From Arthrobacter sp. 24S4-2 (GTDB lineage Bacteria > Actinomycetota > Actinomycetes > Actinomycetales > Micrococcaceae), in assembly GCF_005280255.1 (NCBI RefSeq), contig NZ_CP040018.1:2728001-2792000 (forward strand): 64,000 nt of DNA, read 5' to 3'. Below, in pieces: positions 52,111 through 60,542 of the stretch. Each line of letters starts with the position of its first letter. Position 1 is the stretch's first letter. The notes beneath the pieces are model-generated. The model saw only the letters and a list, made by a program, of their open reading frames with translations. It made no database searches and had not been told where the DNA came from. A program made the translations under genes and the position numbers.

Positions 52111-52803
52111 GTGGGCAACCAGCAGGACAAGGATGCGCTCTTTGACGCCCTCATAGAAGCTGCCAAGGCCTTGGGGAACGGCAGGAGGGCGCAGCTGATC
52201 GATATCCTTGGGCAGGGCGAGCGGCCGGTTGACGAGCTGGCCGCAGAGATCCACCAGAGTATGGCCAACACATCCCAGCACCTGCAGCGCTTGCTGCGAT
52301 CCGGCCTCGCCTGCTCCCGACGTTCGGGAACGCGGATCTACTACTCCCTTGCCAGCCCGGCGGTGGAGCGGCTATGGCGAGCACTTCGGGAGACAGCCGA
52401 AGCGCACTCGGGGGAGCTGGGCGATCTCGTCCGTGCCTACGTCGGCGATCGCGCCGACCTGAGCATGATCACGCGCGACGAACTGCTGCTGCGGCTGCGG
52501 CAGGGCGACGTCATTGTGCTGGACGTGCGGCCACAGCCAGAGTACGAAGCCGGACATATCCCGGGTGCGCTTTCCGTGCCCTTCTCGGACGTTAAGTCTC
52601 GACTGCGCGAGGTTCCCCAGGGGAGCGAAATCGTCGCCTACTGTCGCGGACCATACTGCCTATATGCGGACGAGGCCGTGCGGCTGCTCACGGAGGAAGG
52701 GCGCCTCGCCATACGGCTGGAGGAAGGCTTCCCCGAGTGGAAGGCGACAGGGCTCCCGATAGAACAGTCGGCCACGGCCCGGAATTCACCGCCACGGCCC
52801 TGA
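52111..52803 (+). CDS. ArsR-family regulator fused to a rhodanese domain
   Basis: 230 residues from a GTG at 52111, after AGGAGG. A winged helix-turn-helix lies at about 10-95 (PVDELAAEIHQSMANTSQHL, then QRLLRSGLACSRRSGTRIYY). A rhodanese domain at about 120-215 has LDVRPQPEYEAGHIPGALSV and the active-site loop YCRGPYCLYADEAV. The fusion suggests sensing of persulfide or another sulfur species. The last about 10 residues (ATARNSPPRP) come from a transposase remnant read in another frame, so the natural C-terminus has been replaced. Confidence 0.88.
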   Translation: MGNQQDKDALFDALIEAAKALGNGRRAQLIDILGQGERPVDELAAEIHQSMANTSQHLQRLLRSGLACSRRSGTRIYYSLASPAVERLWRALRETAEAHSGELGDLVRAYVGDRADLSMITRDELLLRLRQGDVIVLDVRPQPEYEAGHIPGALSVPFSDVKSRLREVPQGSEIVAYCRGPYCLYADEAVRLLTEEGRLAIRLEEGFPEWKATGLPIEQSATARNSPPRP

Positions 52804-52892
52804 TCGAGTGGTGCAACACCGCCGACATGGACATTGCGTTCATCGAACCGGGATCACCCTGGCAGGACGGCTTCATCGAATGGACGGCGTGA
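52780..52892 (+). pseudogene. IS3-type transposase C-terminal remnant
   Basis: The frame reads EFTATALIEWCNTADMDIAF, IEPGSPWQDGFIEW, TA then stop. It matches the last catalytic strand and helix (with the final Glu) of an IS3/IS481 integrase-type transposase, normally continuing after GFIES. The remainder is missing. It overlaps the end of the ArsR-rhodanese gene. The next about 375 bp hold nothing else I can name. Confidence 0.75.
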
Positions 52893-53267
52893 CGCCAGTA
52901 GCTGTGACGGTCCGCGGCCAGGGCGATGCCGTGCACGGAAGACACGCCGTCAATGGTGGCCACGACGGAGGGTCCGGTTAGCGGCCCAGCGGCGCTGCCG
53001 CGCCGTGGTGGGAGAAAGTGCGGGGGCTGCCCGCCGCCGGGCTCTGGTTACGGTTCAGGGTGAGGGCCGATCATGGAGGTGTCTGCCACGGTCGACGCCG
53101 GTCCGTCCTTGGTGCTGTTGGTGAGCCTGCCGGTTAGCGTGGCGTGGAGGACTTCCACGGGAACCGTGGATTGTTGCTTTGGGCACGAGTGTTAGATTCC
53201 TGAATTTTCCCTGTCCTCCCCACGGCAGACACCAGATAGCCAGGTCAAGGTGTCAGGAGGAACGGTC

Positions 53268-53884
53268 ATGGACACAGTTCACGACCGGGCGGTCGGCATG
53301 GATATTTCGAAACGCGACGCCAAGGTCTGTCTCCGGGTCCCCGGCGCCCGAGCCGGAACCTACACCTCAACGGTGACCACCTGGGGTGCGACCACAAGGC
53401 AGATCCTGGAGCTACGGGACTTCCTCGAACACGAGCACGTCACCACGGTGCCCAGTCCCGCATCATCGACGCGCTCACCGGCCGGATCGAGGAGGCGATG
53501 ACGCCCTTTCGTGCCGCCAGGGAATTCCTGGCCACCATCCCCGGAGTCTCACTCAAAGTCGCCGACGTGATCATCGCCGAAACCGGGGCGGACATGGCCC
53601 GGTTCGAAACACCCGGCCGGCTCGCCTCCTGGACCGGAGTCTGTCCCGGCTCCAACGAATCAGCCGGCCGGATCAAATCAGCGCACATCCTGCCCGGCAA
53701 CAAATACCTCAAAGCAGCCCTGGGCACCGCGGCCATGTCCGCTTCCCGGAGCAAGGACACGTACCTGGCCGCCAAATACCGGCGTATCGCCGCCCGCCGC
53801 GGCCCGATGAAAGCCATCGTCGCGATCGAACATTCCATCCTGGCCCGGTACTCCTGTCGGTGTCCCTACCCGACAAGTAACTGA
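53268..53884 (+). pseudogene. IS110-family transposase with an internal deletion
   Basis: The ATG at 53268 follows CAGGAGG. The first about 60 residues (AVGMDISKRDAKVCLRVPGA, ELRDFLEHEHV) are the start of the DEDD/RuvC-like domain. Then a shift at about 53452 leads to RIIDALTGRIEEAMTPF and the C-terminal transposase_20 domain (AAREFLATIPGVSLKVADVI, ETPGRLASWTGVCPGSNESA). About 200 residues of the middle are gone. IS110 elements encode a guide (bridge) RNA next to the transposase, and the 53160-53267 leader could be its remnant. Confidence 0.85.
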
Positions 53885-53928
53885 CGGGTAACTTGCCGGG
53901 CTTCCGGGGCGGCGCTAGGGTTCCGAAA

Positions 53929-55617
53929 ATGGGCGTACCTGGCGGTTCCTTGTCTGATGAGCTTGTCGTTTCGTGGACCTTGGTGGGCAATGACTGGGAA
54001 TTGCTGGCCAATAAGTCAGGCGTGACGAGGCTGGGTTTTGCGCTCCTGCTGAAGTTCTTTGAGCTTCAGGCCCGCTTTCCTCGTGCTGCTTCCGATTTTT
54101 CTCCCGAGGTCGTGGCCTATGTCGGGGCGCAGGTTGAGGTGGATCCTGTGTTGTTCGATGCATACGAATGGTGCGGCAGGGCAATCGAACGTCACCGTGC
54201 TCAGATCCGGTCGGCGTTCGGTTTCAGGGAATTTTCCCGCGGTCATGAGGAGAAGGTTGCCGATTGGCTGGCCCGCGAGGTGTGCCCGGTTGAGCAGCGG
54301 GACGAACGGTTGCGCGAGGCCGTACTTGTCCGATGCCGGGCCGAGCAGATTGAGCCACCGGGGCGGATTGAGCGCATCATTGGTTCGGCCCGGGCAGCTT
54401 TCGAGAAGGAGTTCTGCGAGTCCACCGTCGCCCGTCTGGGTGCGGCTTGCGCGGCCCGGTTGGAGGGTCTGGCTGCTGACGGAGTCGATACCGTATTGCT
54501 GGCGGAGTTGAAGGCTGACCCGGGCCAGGTGGGCTTGGAAACCCTGTTGAAGGAAGTCGACAAGCTCTCCGCGATCCGGGCCCTGGGGTTGCCTGCCGGG
54601 CTGTTCGCGCATGCTCCGGACAAGCTTGTGGAGGCTTGGCGGTCCCGGGCGGCCCGTGCCTATCCCTCGGACCTGAGGGCGATGCCGGCACCTGTCCGGT
54701 TAACGCTGTTGGCGGCGTTGTGCTGGCAGCGGTCCTCGGAGATCACAGACGCCCTGGTCGATTTGCTGATCGCCTTGGTGTTGAAAATCAATACCCGGGC
54801 TGATCGGCGGGTCGAGCGGGAGCTGACGGAGGATCTGCGCCGGGTTCGGGGCAAGGAAGGCATCCTGTTCCGGATTGCCGAGGCCGCGATCGGCCATCCC
54901 GACGACACTGTCCGGGCCGCACTGTATCCGGTGGTCGGGGAAAAGACTTTGAGGGAACTGGTCCGTGAGGCCAAGGCCAACGAAATCGCATTCCAGGGCC
55001 GGCTCCGGACCGTGCTGCGGAGTTCCTACTCCAACCATTACCGCCGGATGCTTCCTGCCCTGCTGGCGGCGTTGTCCTTTCGCTGTAACAACACTGCATA
55101 CCGGCCTGTCATGCAGGCTCTGGAGCTGCTCAACCGCTACGCCAATGTGGATGGGAAAGTCCGATACTACGCTGATGACGCTGCCGTCCCGGGTGAAGGT
55201 GTCGTTCCCAAGGCCTGGAGTTCGGCGGTGGTCGATGAACGCGGCCGCATCGAACGTATACCGTACGAACTGTGCGTGCTGGTGGCGCTGCGGGATGCAA
55301 TCCGCCGCCGGGAAATCTTCGTCGATGGCGCCAACAAGTGGCGGAATCCGGAGGATGACCTGCCCCAGGACTTCGAGGCCAACCGCGAAGTCCACTACAC
55401 TGCGCTGCGCCAGCCGGTGGATCCTTCAGAGTTCATCAATGACCTGCGCGAACGCATGGCGGCAGCGTTGGAACGTCTGGATTCTGCCCTGGTCAATGAC
55501 ACGGCGGGCGGGGTGAAAATCACCACCCGCCGCGGGGAACCCTGGATCGGTGTGCCGAAACTTGAACCGCTCCCCGAACCGCGGAACTGTTGGTTTTTGG
55601 TATGTGCGAGGCGATAG
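53929..55617 (+). pseudogene. Tn3-family transposase, truncated after about 560 residues
   Basis: The frame from the ATG at 53929 encodes the N-terminal half of a TnpA of about 990 residues: SLSDELVVSWTLVGNDWELL, GVTRLGFALLLKFFELQARF, RIPYELCVLVALRDAIRRRE, then ALRQPVDPSEFINDLRERMA and GVPKLEPLPEP. After that the DDE domain is missing and the frame ends in unrelated codons. It does not resemble the 37114 fragment closely enough to be the same element. No inverted repeat was identified. Confidence 0.85.
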
Positions 55618-55682
55618 GAGTCGGTGCCGGTTTCGATGATCGTGCCCTTGAACGTCAGCCGGTCAACGATCGCCGCAGAGCC
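55600..55682 (-). pseudogene. IstB-like ATPase (IS21) C-terminal remnant
   Basis: The minus strand reads SAAIVDRLTFKGTIIETGTD then SYRLAHT, the conserved end of IS21-type IstB helper ATPases. Only about 27 codons remain. It overlaps the truncated end of the Tn3 transposase on the other strand and marks another broken insertion. Confidence 0.75.
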
Positions 55683-55734
55683 TCGGGTCGTCTTCCGTTT
55701 TCTGTATGCACACCGGATTATCCGGAGCCCGATT

Positions 55735-55756
55735 TCACATTCGCCTCACACTCGCC
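55735..55756 (+). promoter_or_regulatory. tandem 11-bp response-regulator site, copy A
   Basis: TCACATTCGCC is followed at once by TCACACTCGCC (10 of 11 identical). It ends exactly 15 nt before the ATG at 55772, with CATAGT in between as possible -10. The 11-bp period matches OmpR/PhoB-type binding. A second such site lies at 59339-59360. Confidence 0.75.
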
Positions 55757-55771
55757 GGTCATAGTGATCAC

Positions 55772-56275
55772 ATGTTGACCGCCTCCCTACGCGCCACGAA
55801 TCGGCGGACCCCGGTCGTTGCCTTCATGATTGCCAGACCACTCGTTGCCGTGGCGGGATGGTCCGGGGCCGTCTACGCATCGGCTCCGGCCGGCATGGTG
55901 CACATCACCGTTGAGAACAACCGCGTTCAGGCGGCACTCGACGCGCGTGTCGTATCCCTTGATGGTGCGGAGCCGGGCGCTGGGATCAGCGACGCCAAAG
56001 GCAAGACGATGACGATATCCCAGCCGACCCCGACGCAGCCCGGTGAACGCACACCGGCGATGCTCGGTGCCGGTAGCCAAAAGGCCGCCGGAACACAGCA
56101 CTTGACCGGCTTCCGATTCGTGACCGCGGATGAGTTCATGCAGGAGACCGTCCTGGGGACCTCCGCGTTGACCGGTCGCGCGAACGCCGGCCAGGACACG
56201 GGGGATGGTCTCAACCCCGGATGCGTGAGCGCGATGGGACCGAACGAAAACCCCACGGAACTATGCCCCGTCTAA
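55772..56275 (+). CDS. small exported hypothetical protein
   Basis: 167 residues from the ATG at 55772. A basic start (SLRATNRRTP) is followed by a hydrophobic segment VVAFMIARPLVAVAGWSGAV ending near ASAPAG, like a signal peptide or anchor. The rest is polar and Gly/Thr-rich with no motif I recognise. The promoter appears leaderless, with the tandem regulator site at -15. Its 3' end overlaps the next gene by 13 bp, so the two are coupled. Confidence 0.6.
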   Translation: MLTASLRATNRRTPVVAFMIARPLVAVAGWSGAVYASAPAGMVHITVENNRVQAALDARVVSLDGAEPGAGISDAKGKTMTISQPTPTQPGERTPAMLGAGSQKAAGTQHLTGFRFVTADEFMQETVLGTSALTGRANAGQDTGDGLNPGCVSAMGPNENPTELCPV

Positions 56276-57192
56276 AACAGGGGGCGGACAGGCGCCGGAT
56301 TCGGGGGCGGCTGGCGGGGTCCGCCGCGGTCCTTCTGTCCCTGGTCCTGCTCGGCCACGAACTCATACCGGATGTGCTGGGTGCCCGGCTCGCGATCGAC
56401 AGCGCGTTGCCGTGGCTCGGACTGGCCATACCCTTATTGCTGCTTCTCGCCGCCGTTGCTCGGGCGAAGACCGCGGCAGCACTGGTCCTGGTCCCCACGT
56501 TGTCCTGGTTGGTGATGTTCGGGGGCGCCATCATCCCCCCGCCTCCCGCCGCCGCGCCACCGGGCACAGCGTTGACGGTCGCGACGCAGAATCTCGCTGC
56601 GGGCAACCCCGACCCGGGAAAAACGCTGCGCGAGCTGTCGCGAAGATCCCCTGACATCCTCGCTCTCGAAGAAGTCGTCAACCCCATCGACTCCGCCGGG
56701 CTGTCAGAATGGCCGTACCAGGTGCGCGTGGGCACCGTTATGCTCCTGAGCAAATACCCGGTCATCGACTCCGAGCCGCTCACCCTCGGGCTCGGCTGGA
56801 AACGCGCCCTTCACGCCACACTCGACTCCCCGGCCGGTCCCGTCAGCGTTTACGTCATCCACGCGGATTCCGCCCGCCTCACCGACCACACCCCCCGCAA
56901 CACCATGATCGAGGACCTCACCAGGCTCATCTCCCACGACGCCGCACCCCGGATCGTCGCGCTGGGAGATTTCAACGCCGCCAGCTACGACACGACCATG
57001 GCAGGCCTGAACTCTCTCCTGACCGAAGCAAAACCGAACAGCGGGGGATTCGGATTCACCTGGCCCCGGGAATTCCCGCTGATACGACTGGACCACATCC
57101 TCACCCGCGGATTCCACGACACCGGCCTGGCCGTCCAGGACACGACCGGAAGCGATCACCTGGCCCTGCACAGCACGCTGAACGCCCGATGA
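56263..57192 (+). CDS. membrane-anchored endonuclease/exonuclease/phosphatase-fold protein
   Basis: 309 residues from the ATG at 56263. Two or three helices (about 15-90) precede an EEP domain. Its motifs are ATQNLAAGNPDP, ILALEEVVNP (catalytic Glu), GDFNAASYD (Asp-Asn) and a final GSDHLALHSTL (Asp-His). In actinobacteria such outward-facing EEP domains may act on lipid-linked or nucleotide phosphates. It overlaps the upstream exported protein gene, and the response regulator gene follows after 83 bp. Confidence 0.85.
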   Translation: MPRLKQGADRRRIRGRLAGSAAVLLSLVLLGHELIPDVLGARLAIDSALPWLGLAIPLLLLLAAVARAKTAAALVLVPTLSWLVMFGGAIIPPPPAAAPPGTALTVATQNLAAGNPDPGKTLRELSRRSPDILALEEVVNPIDSAGLSEWPYQVRVGTVMLLSKYPVIDSEPLTLGLGWKRALHATLDSPAGPVSVYVIHADSARLTDHTPRNTMIEDLTRLISHDAAPRIVALGDFNAASYDTTMAGLNSLLTEAKPNSGGFGFTWPREFPLIRLDHILTRGFHDTGLAVQDTTGSDHLALHSTLNAR

Positions 57193-57275
57193 GGGATCCT
57201 CGCGATTTGTCACGGATGCGGTCGGCCGGTTCCGCACGGGCAGTTCAAAGCAAACCGCTCTGGGAAGATGGTCAC

Positions 57276-57962
57276 ATGCCTACCTTGCGTTTTCGCGTCC
57301 TCGTCGTTGATGACGACGCCGACATTGTGCTGGGCATTCGCACTGCGCTGGAGGCCGATGGGTACGATGTCTTCGCGGCAGCAGACGGGTTGTCCGCGCT
57401 GAGTGCCCTCGTCGGTCATGATCCCCATGCCGTCATTCTCGACCTGGAGATGCCTCACCTCGACGGGCTCGCGGTCTGCCGCACCATGCGGGCGACCGGC
57501 GACAGGACGCCTGTTCTGGTGCTGACTGCCCGCTCGGCTGTCCGGGACCGTATTGCCGGTCTTGACGCGGGGGCCGATGATTACCTCGGGAAGCCCTTCG
57601 ACCTCGACGAGCTCCTCGCCCGCGTACGTGCCTTGCTGCGCCGCACCGAAGATGTTCCTGCCGGGCGGCTGACCTGGAACGGTCTCGCGCTCGACGCCGT
57701 CAACCGCACCCTCGCCGGCGACGGGCCGCCCATACAACTGACACGAATCGAGGCGGAGCTGCTCTGCGCGTTGTTCGCCGCCCCCGACCGGATGCACAGC
57801 CGCACCCGTCTGACCGCGGCGATCTGGGGCGAGGATGCTGCCCCCTCCTCGAACGCCCTGGAGGTGTACATCAGCCAGGTGCGCCGCAAGCTGGCCGAAG
57901 CGGGGCGGGAGGGTGCCGTCCGCAACGAGCGGGGCCTTGGCTACCACCTGGTTGTTAAGTGA
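57276..57962 (+). CDS. OmpR/PhoB-family response regulator
   Basis: 228 residues from the ATG at 57276. The receiver domain has acidic DDD near 12-14, phosphoacceptor Asp56 in VILDLEMPHLDG and Lys106 in YLGKPFDLDE. The C-terminal winged helix includes LTRIEAELLCALF, ALEVYISQVRRKLAEAGR and NERGLGYHL. Its stop overlaps the GTG of the kinase (GTGA). It is the likely binder of the tandem 11-bp repeats at 55735 and 59339. Confidence 0.92.
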   Translation: MPTLRFRVLVVDDDADIVLGIRTALEADGYDVFAAADGLSALSALVGHDPHAVILDLEMPHLDGLAVCRTMRATGDRTPVLVLTARSAVRDRIAGLDAGADDYLGKPFDLDELLARVRALLRRTEDVPAGRLTWNGLALDAVNRTLAGDGPPIQLTRIEAELLCALFAAPDRMHSRTRLTAAIWGEDAAPSSNALEVYISQVRRKLAEAGREGAVRNERGLGYHLVVK

Positions 57963-59341
57963 ATCGCCGCGCGGCCCGCAGGCGACGGTTCCAGCCCTCA
58001 CTGCGGCGCCGGCTCGCCGGTGTCATCTCAGCGACCGTGGCGGCCGTCATCCTGCTCGTCGCCGGCGCGACGTATCTCGTTGTTCTGGACCAGTTGGAGA
58101 GCAATCAGGATGTGTCGCTGCTGCGCGAGGCCACCCGCATCCAGCGCCTCGTCCACGCGCAGGCGAACTACGTCGCTTCGGGCTCGGACAGCTGCTCGTT
58201 CGCGGCCGAGCCTGCCTGCAGCCGCACCATCACCGCCGCCGAACCGGTCGAGAATTCCGGGGACGTGCTGCGGCTGACGCCAGCCGCCAATGATGTTGCC
58301 GCCGGCCGCAGCGGGACGGTTTACTATACGGCCACCGGGGCGGCCGGGTCGGTGAGGGTGGTCGTCGTGCCGGCGGAAGCGGGCCGCGCGATCATCGTCG
58401 GAGTGCCCACCCTGTTGACAGACCGCGCCATCGCCCGTGTGAAGACGGCGATTCTCGCCACCGGCGGGGCAGGCATCCTGCTCGCCGGCATCGTGGGCTT
58501 CCTCACGGCGACCGTCGGCCTGCGGCCGGTGCGCTCACTGGCCGCCGTCATCGAACGCGTAGCCCGCACTCGCGACCCCGACGAGCGCGTCGACGTCGAC
58601 CGGGACGATGAACTCGGCCGCCTCGCCACCTCATTTTCCGCGATGCTGCACGAGCTCTCGCTCGCGCGGGCAGCGCAACAGCAGCTCGTGGCCGATGCCT
58701 CGCATGAGCTGCGTACTCCCCTCACGACCCTGCGCACGAACTTCGCCCTGCTCAAACGCGAATCGGGCATCGCTCCCGAGCGGCGCCGGGAGCTCGCCAG
58801 CGCCATCGATCGCGAGCTTGTGGAAATGCAGGGCCTCGTGACGGACCTCGTGGATCTCGCCCGCGGCGAGGAGCCGATTGACGTCGCCGAATCCATTGAC
58901 GTGGTGCCTGTGTTCCGCGAGGCCCTGGCCGCAGCGGCCAGACACTGGCCCGCCGCGGCATTCACTCTGACGTCCCCCCAGGATGCCGAACCCCGGGTCA
59001 TGGCCGAGCGCGGCCGCCTGCTGCGGCTCGGCAGTGTGCTGCTCGATAATGCGGGAAAATACGGTTCGACCGCGGACCGGCCAGCGGTGGAGGTGAGTAT
59101 CGAACCTCACGACGAGAACGTCCGGTTCGTCATTGCAGACCGCGGGCCGGGCATCCCGGGCGAAGAGCTGGAGCGTGTCTTCGACCGCTTCTACCGCTCG
59201 CCGGCCTCCCGCGGCATGGCCGGTTCGGGCCTGGGCCTGGCCATCGCGCACCAGATCGTCGCCTCGCTCGGCGGAACGATCGAGGCGCAGGCCAGACCAG
59301 GTGTGGGCACGATCATGGTCGTGGAGCTCCCGGCCGCTTAA
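57959..59341 (+). CDS. sensor histidine kinase
   Basis: 460 residues. Two membrane helices (about 18-43 and 165-187) enclose an extracytoplasmic sensor of about 120 residues containing two cysteines (SDSCSFAAEPACSR) that may form a disulfide. HAMP is at about 188-240. The phosphoacceptor is His249 in DASHELRTPLTTLRTN. The ATPase has N (LLDNAGKYG), G1 (ADRGPGIPGEE), F (FDRFYRS) and G2 (GSGLGLAIAH) boxes. The TAA stop lies within the second tandem repeat site. Confidence 0.92.
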   Translation: MNRRAARRRRFQPSLRRRLAGVISATVAAVILLVAGATYLVVLDQLESNQDVSLLREATRIQRLVHAQANYVASGSDSCSFAAEPACSRTITAAEPVENSGDVLRLTPAANDVAAGRSGTVYYTATGAAGSVRVVVVPAEAGRAIIVGVPTLLTDRAIARVKTAILATGGAGILLAGIVGFLTATVGLRPVRSLAAVIERVARTRDPDERVDVDRDDELGRLATSFSAMLHELSLARAAQQQLVADASHELRTPLTTLRTNFALLKRESGIAPERRRELASAIDRELVEMQGLVTDLVDLARGEEPIDVAESIDVVPVFREALAAAARHWPAAAFTLTSPQDAEPRVMAERGRLLRLGSVLLDNAGKYGSTADRPAVEVSIEPHDENVRFVIADRGPGIPGEELERVFDRFYRSPASRGMAGSGLGLAIAHQIVASLGGTIEAQARPGVGTIMVVELPAA

Positions 59342-59360
59342 TCTTTGCCTCACATTCGCC
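59339..59360 (+). promoter_or_regulatory. tandem 11-bp response-regulator site, copy B
   Basis: TAATCTTTGCC is followed by TCACATTCGCC. The second half is identical to the first half of copy A, and the first half matches at 7 of 11 positions. It ends exactly 15 nt before the ATG at 59376, the same spacing as copy A. It overlaps the histidine kinase stop codon. Confidence 0.7.
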
Positions 59361-59375
59361 CGCGAACATGAGGTC

Positions 59376-60542
59376 ATGACTCAGACCCTGCTTCCCCCTC
59401 ACCCAGGCTCCCGGGTGTCAGGCCGCCCGCTCCGGGTGGTGATCGGTGCCGGCGGCACCGGCGGCCATATCTACCCCGGAATCGCTGTAGCAGACGCCAT
59501 CCGGCGCCGGATACCCGATGCCATCATCACCTTTTCCGGAACGACGCGTGGACTCGAAGGCCGCCTCGTACCCGAAGCCGGTTATCGCCTCGACACCGTC
59601 ACCATGATTCCCTTCGCGAAACAGGCCGGCCTGCGGCGTTTTGCCCTCCCCGCCTATCTCTTGGCCAGCGCACTGAGGGTCGCGGCAATGTTGCGCCGCG
59701 AGGAGGTCGATGTCGTGATCGGCATGGGCGGATACCCGAGCATGCCCGCGGTGCTCGCCGCGAGGTTCGCCAAACGGCCGTGCATCATTCATGAGTCCAA
59801 CGCGGTGCCGGGGCTCGCCAACCGGGTGGCGGCACGCATCGCCGGCCAGGTCGGACTCGGCTTGGCGAACGACGAATGGATTCTTCCGCCCGGAGTAGAC
59901 GGCCGTGTCGTCGGCATCCCGGTTTCCGAATCGATAGCCCGCGCCGGCCGCGATGGATTGGGCGCCCTCGCCCGCGCCCACTTCGGGCTCCGCGACGGCC
60001 AGCGCCTCGTTGTCATCAGCGGCGGAAGCCAAGGCGCCGCCACCCTGACCCGGGCAGCGCTCGGGGTTGCGGCACTATGGTGTTCCCGCGGGGACATCCG
60101 CCTGCTCATCAAAGCCCGACCGGAAGAAATGGAGGACGCCCGGCGGCAGCTCGAAGCATCCGGAGGGCACCGGATTGCCACGGTCGTGGAATACATCGAC
60201 CGCATGGACTACGCCTACGCCGCCGCCGACGTCGTCGTTACCCGCGCGGGATCCGCAACGATCGCCGAACTGGACATCCTGGACCTGCCCGCGGTACTCG
60301 TGCCCTACCCGCACGCCCCCGGCGATCACCAGAGCCACAACGCCCGTGCACTGGCCCAGGGGGGACGGGCCATCGTCATTTCCGATGCCGCCCTCACCGC
60401 CGCAACGCTGCAGGCCGCGCTGACCGACCGGTTGACGGCGCCCCCCGCCGCTCCCGCCGCCTCCGCCCATTCCACCGCGGCCGACACCGTCGCAGGCTGG
60501 GCCATCTCCCTGGCCGCCGCTACCCGAAGGACCACCTCATGA
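59376..60542 (+). CDS. MurG-like glycosyltransferase (GT28)
   Basis: 388 residues. The N-terminal loop is GAGGTGGHIYPGIAVADAI (His31). Acceptor-side motifs are VIGMGGYPSMPAVLAA and HESNAVPGLANR. The UDP-sugar pocket has ISGGSQGA, VEYIDRMDYAYAAADVVVTR and HAPGDHQSHNARAL. True MurG adds GlcNAc to lipid I, and an essential murG is expected in the dcw cluster, so this is probably a paralogue acting on another lipid-linked intermediate. The Ala/Pro-rich C-terminal tail is longer than in MurG. The next gene's ATG overlaps its stop. Confidence 0.85.
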   Translation: MTQTLLPPHPGSRVSGRPLRVVIGAGGTGGHIYPGIAVADAIRRRIPDAIITFSGTTRGLEGRLVPEAGYRLDTVTMIPFAKQAGLRRFALPAYLLASALRVAAMLRREEVDVVIGMGGYPSMPAVLAARFAKRPCIIHESNAVPGLANRVAARIAGQVGLGLANDEWILPPGVDGRVVGIPVSESIARAGRDGLGALARAHFGLRDGQRLVVISGGSQGAATLTRAALGVAALWCSRGDIRLLIKARPEEMEDARRQLEASGGHRIATVVEYIDRMDYAYAAADVVVTRAGSATIAELDILDLPAVLVPYPHAPGDHQSHNARALAQGGRAIVISDAALTAATLQAALTDRLTAPPAAPAASAHSTAADTVAGWAISLAAATRRTTS

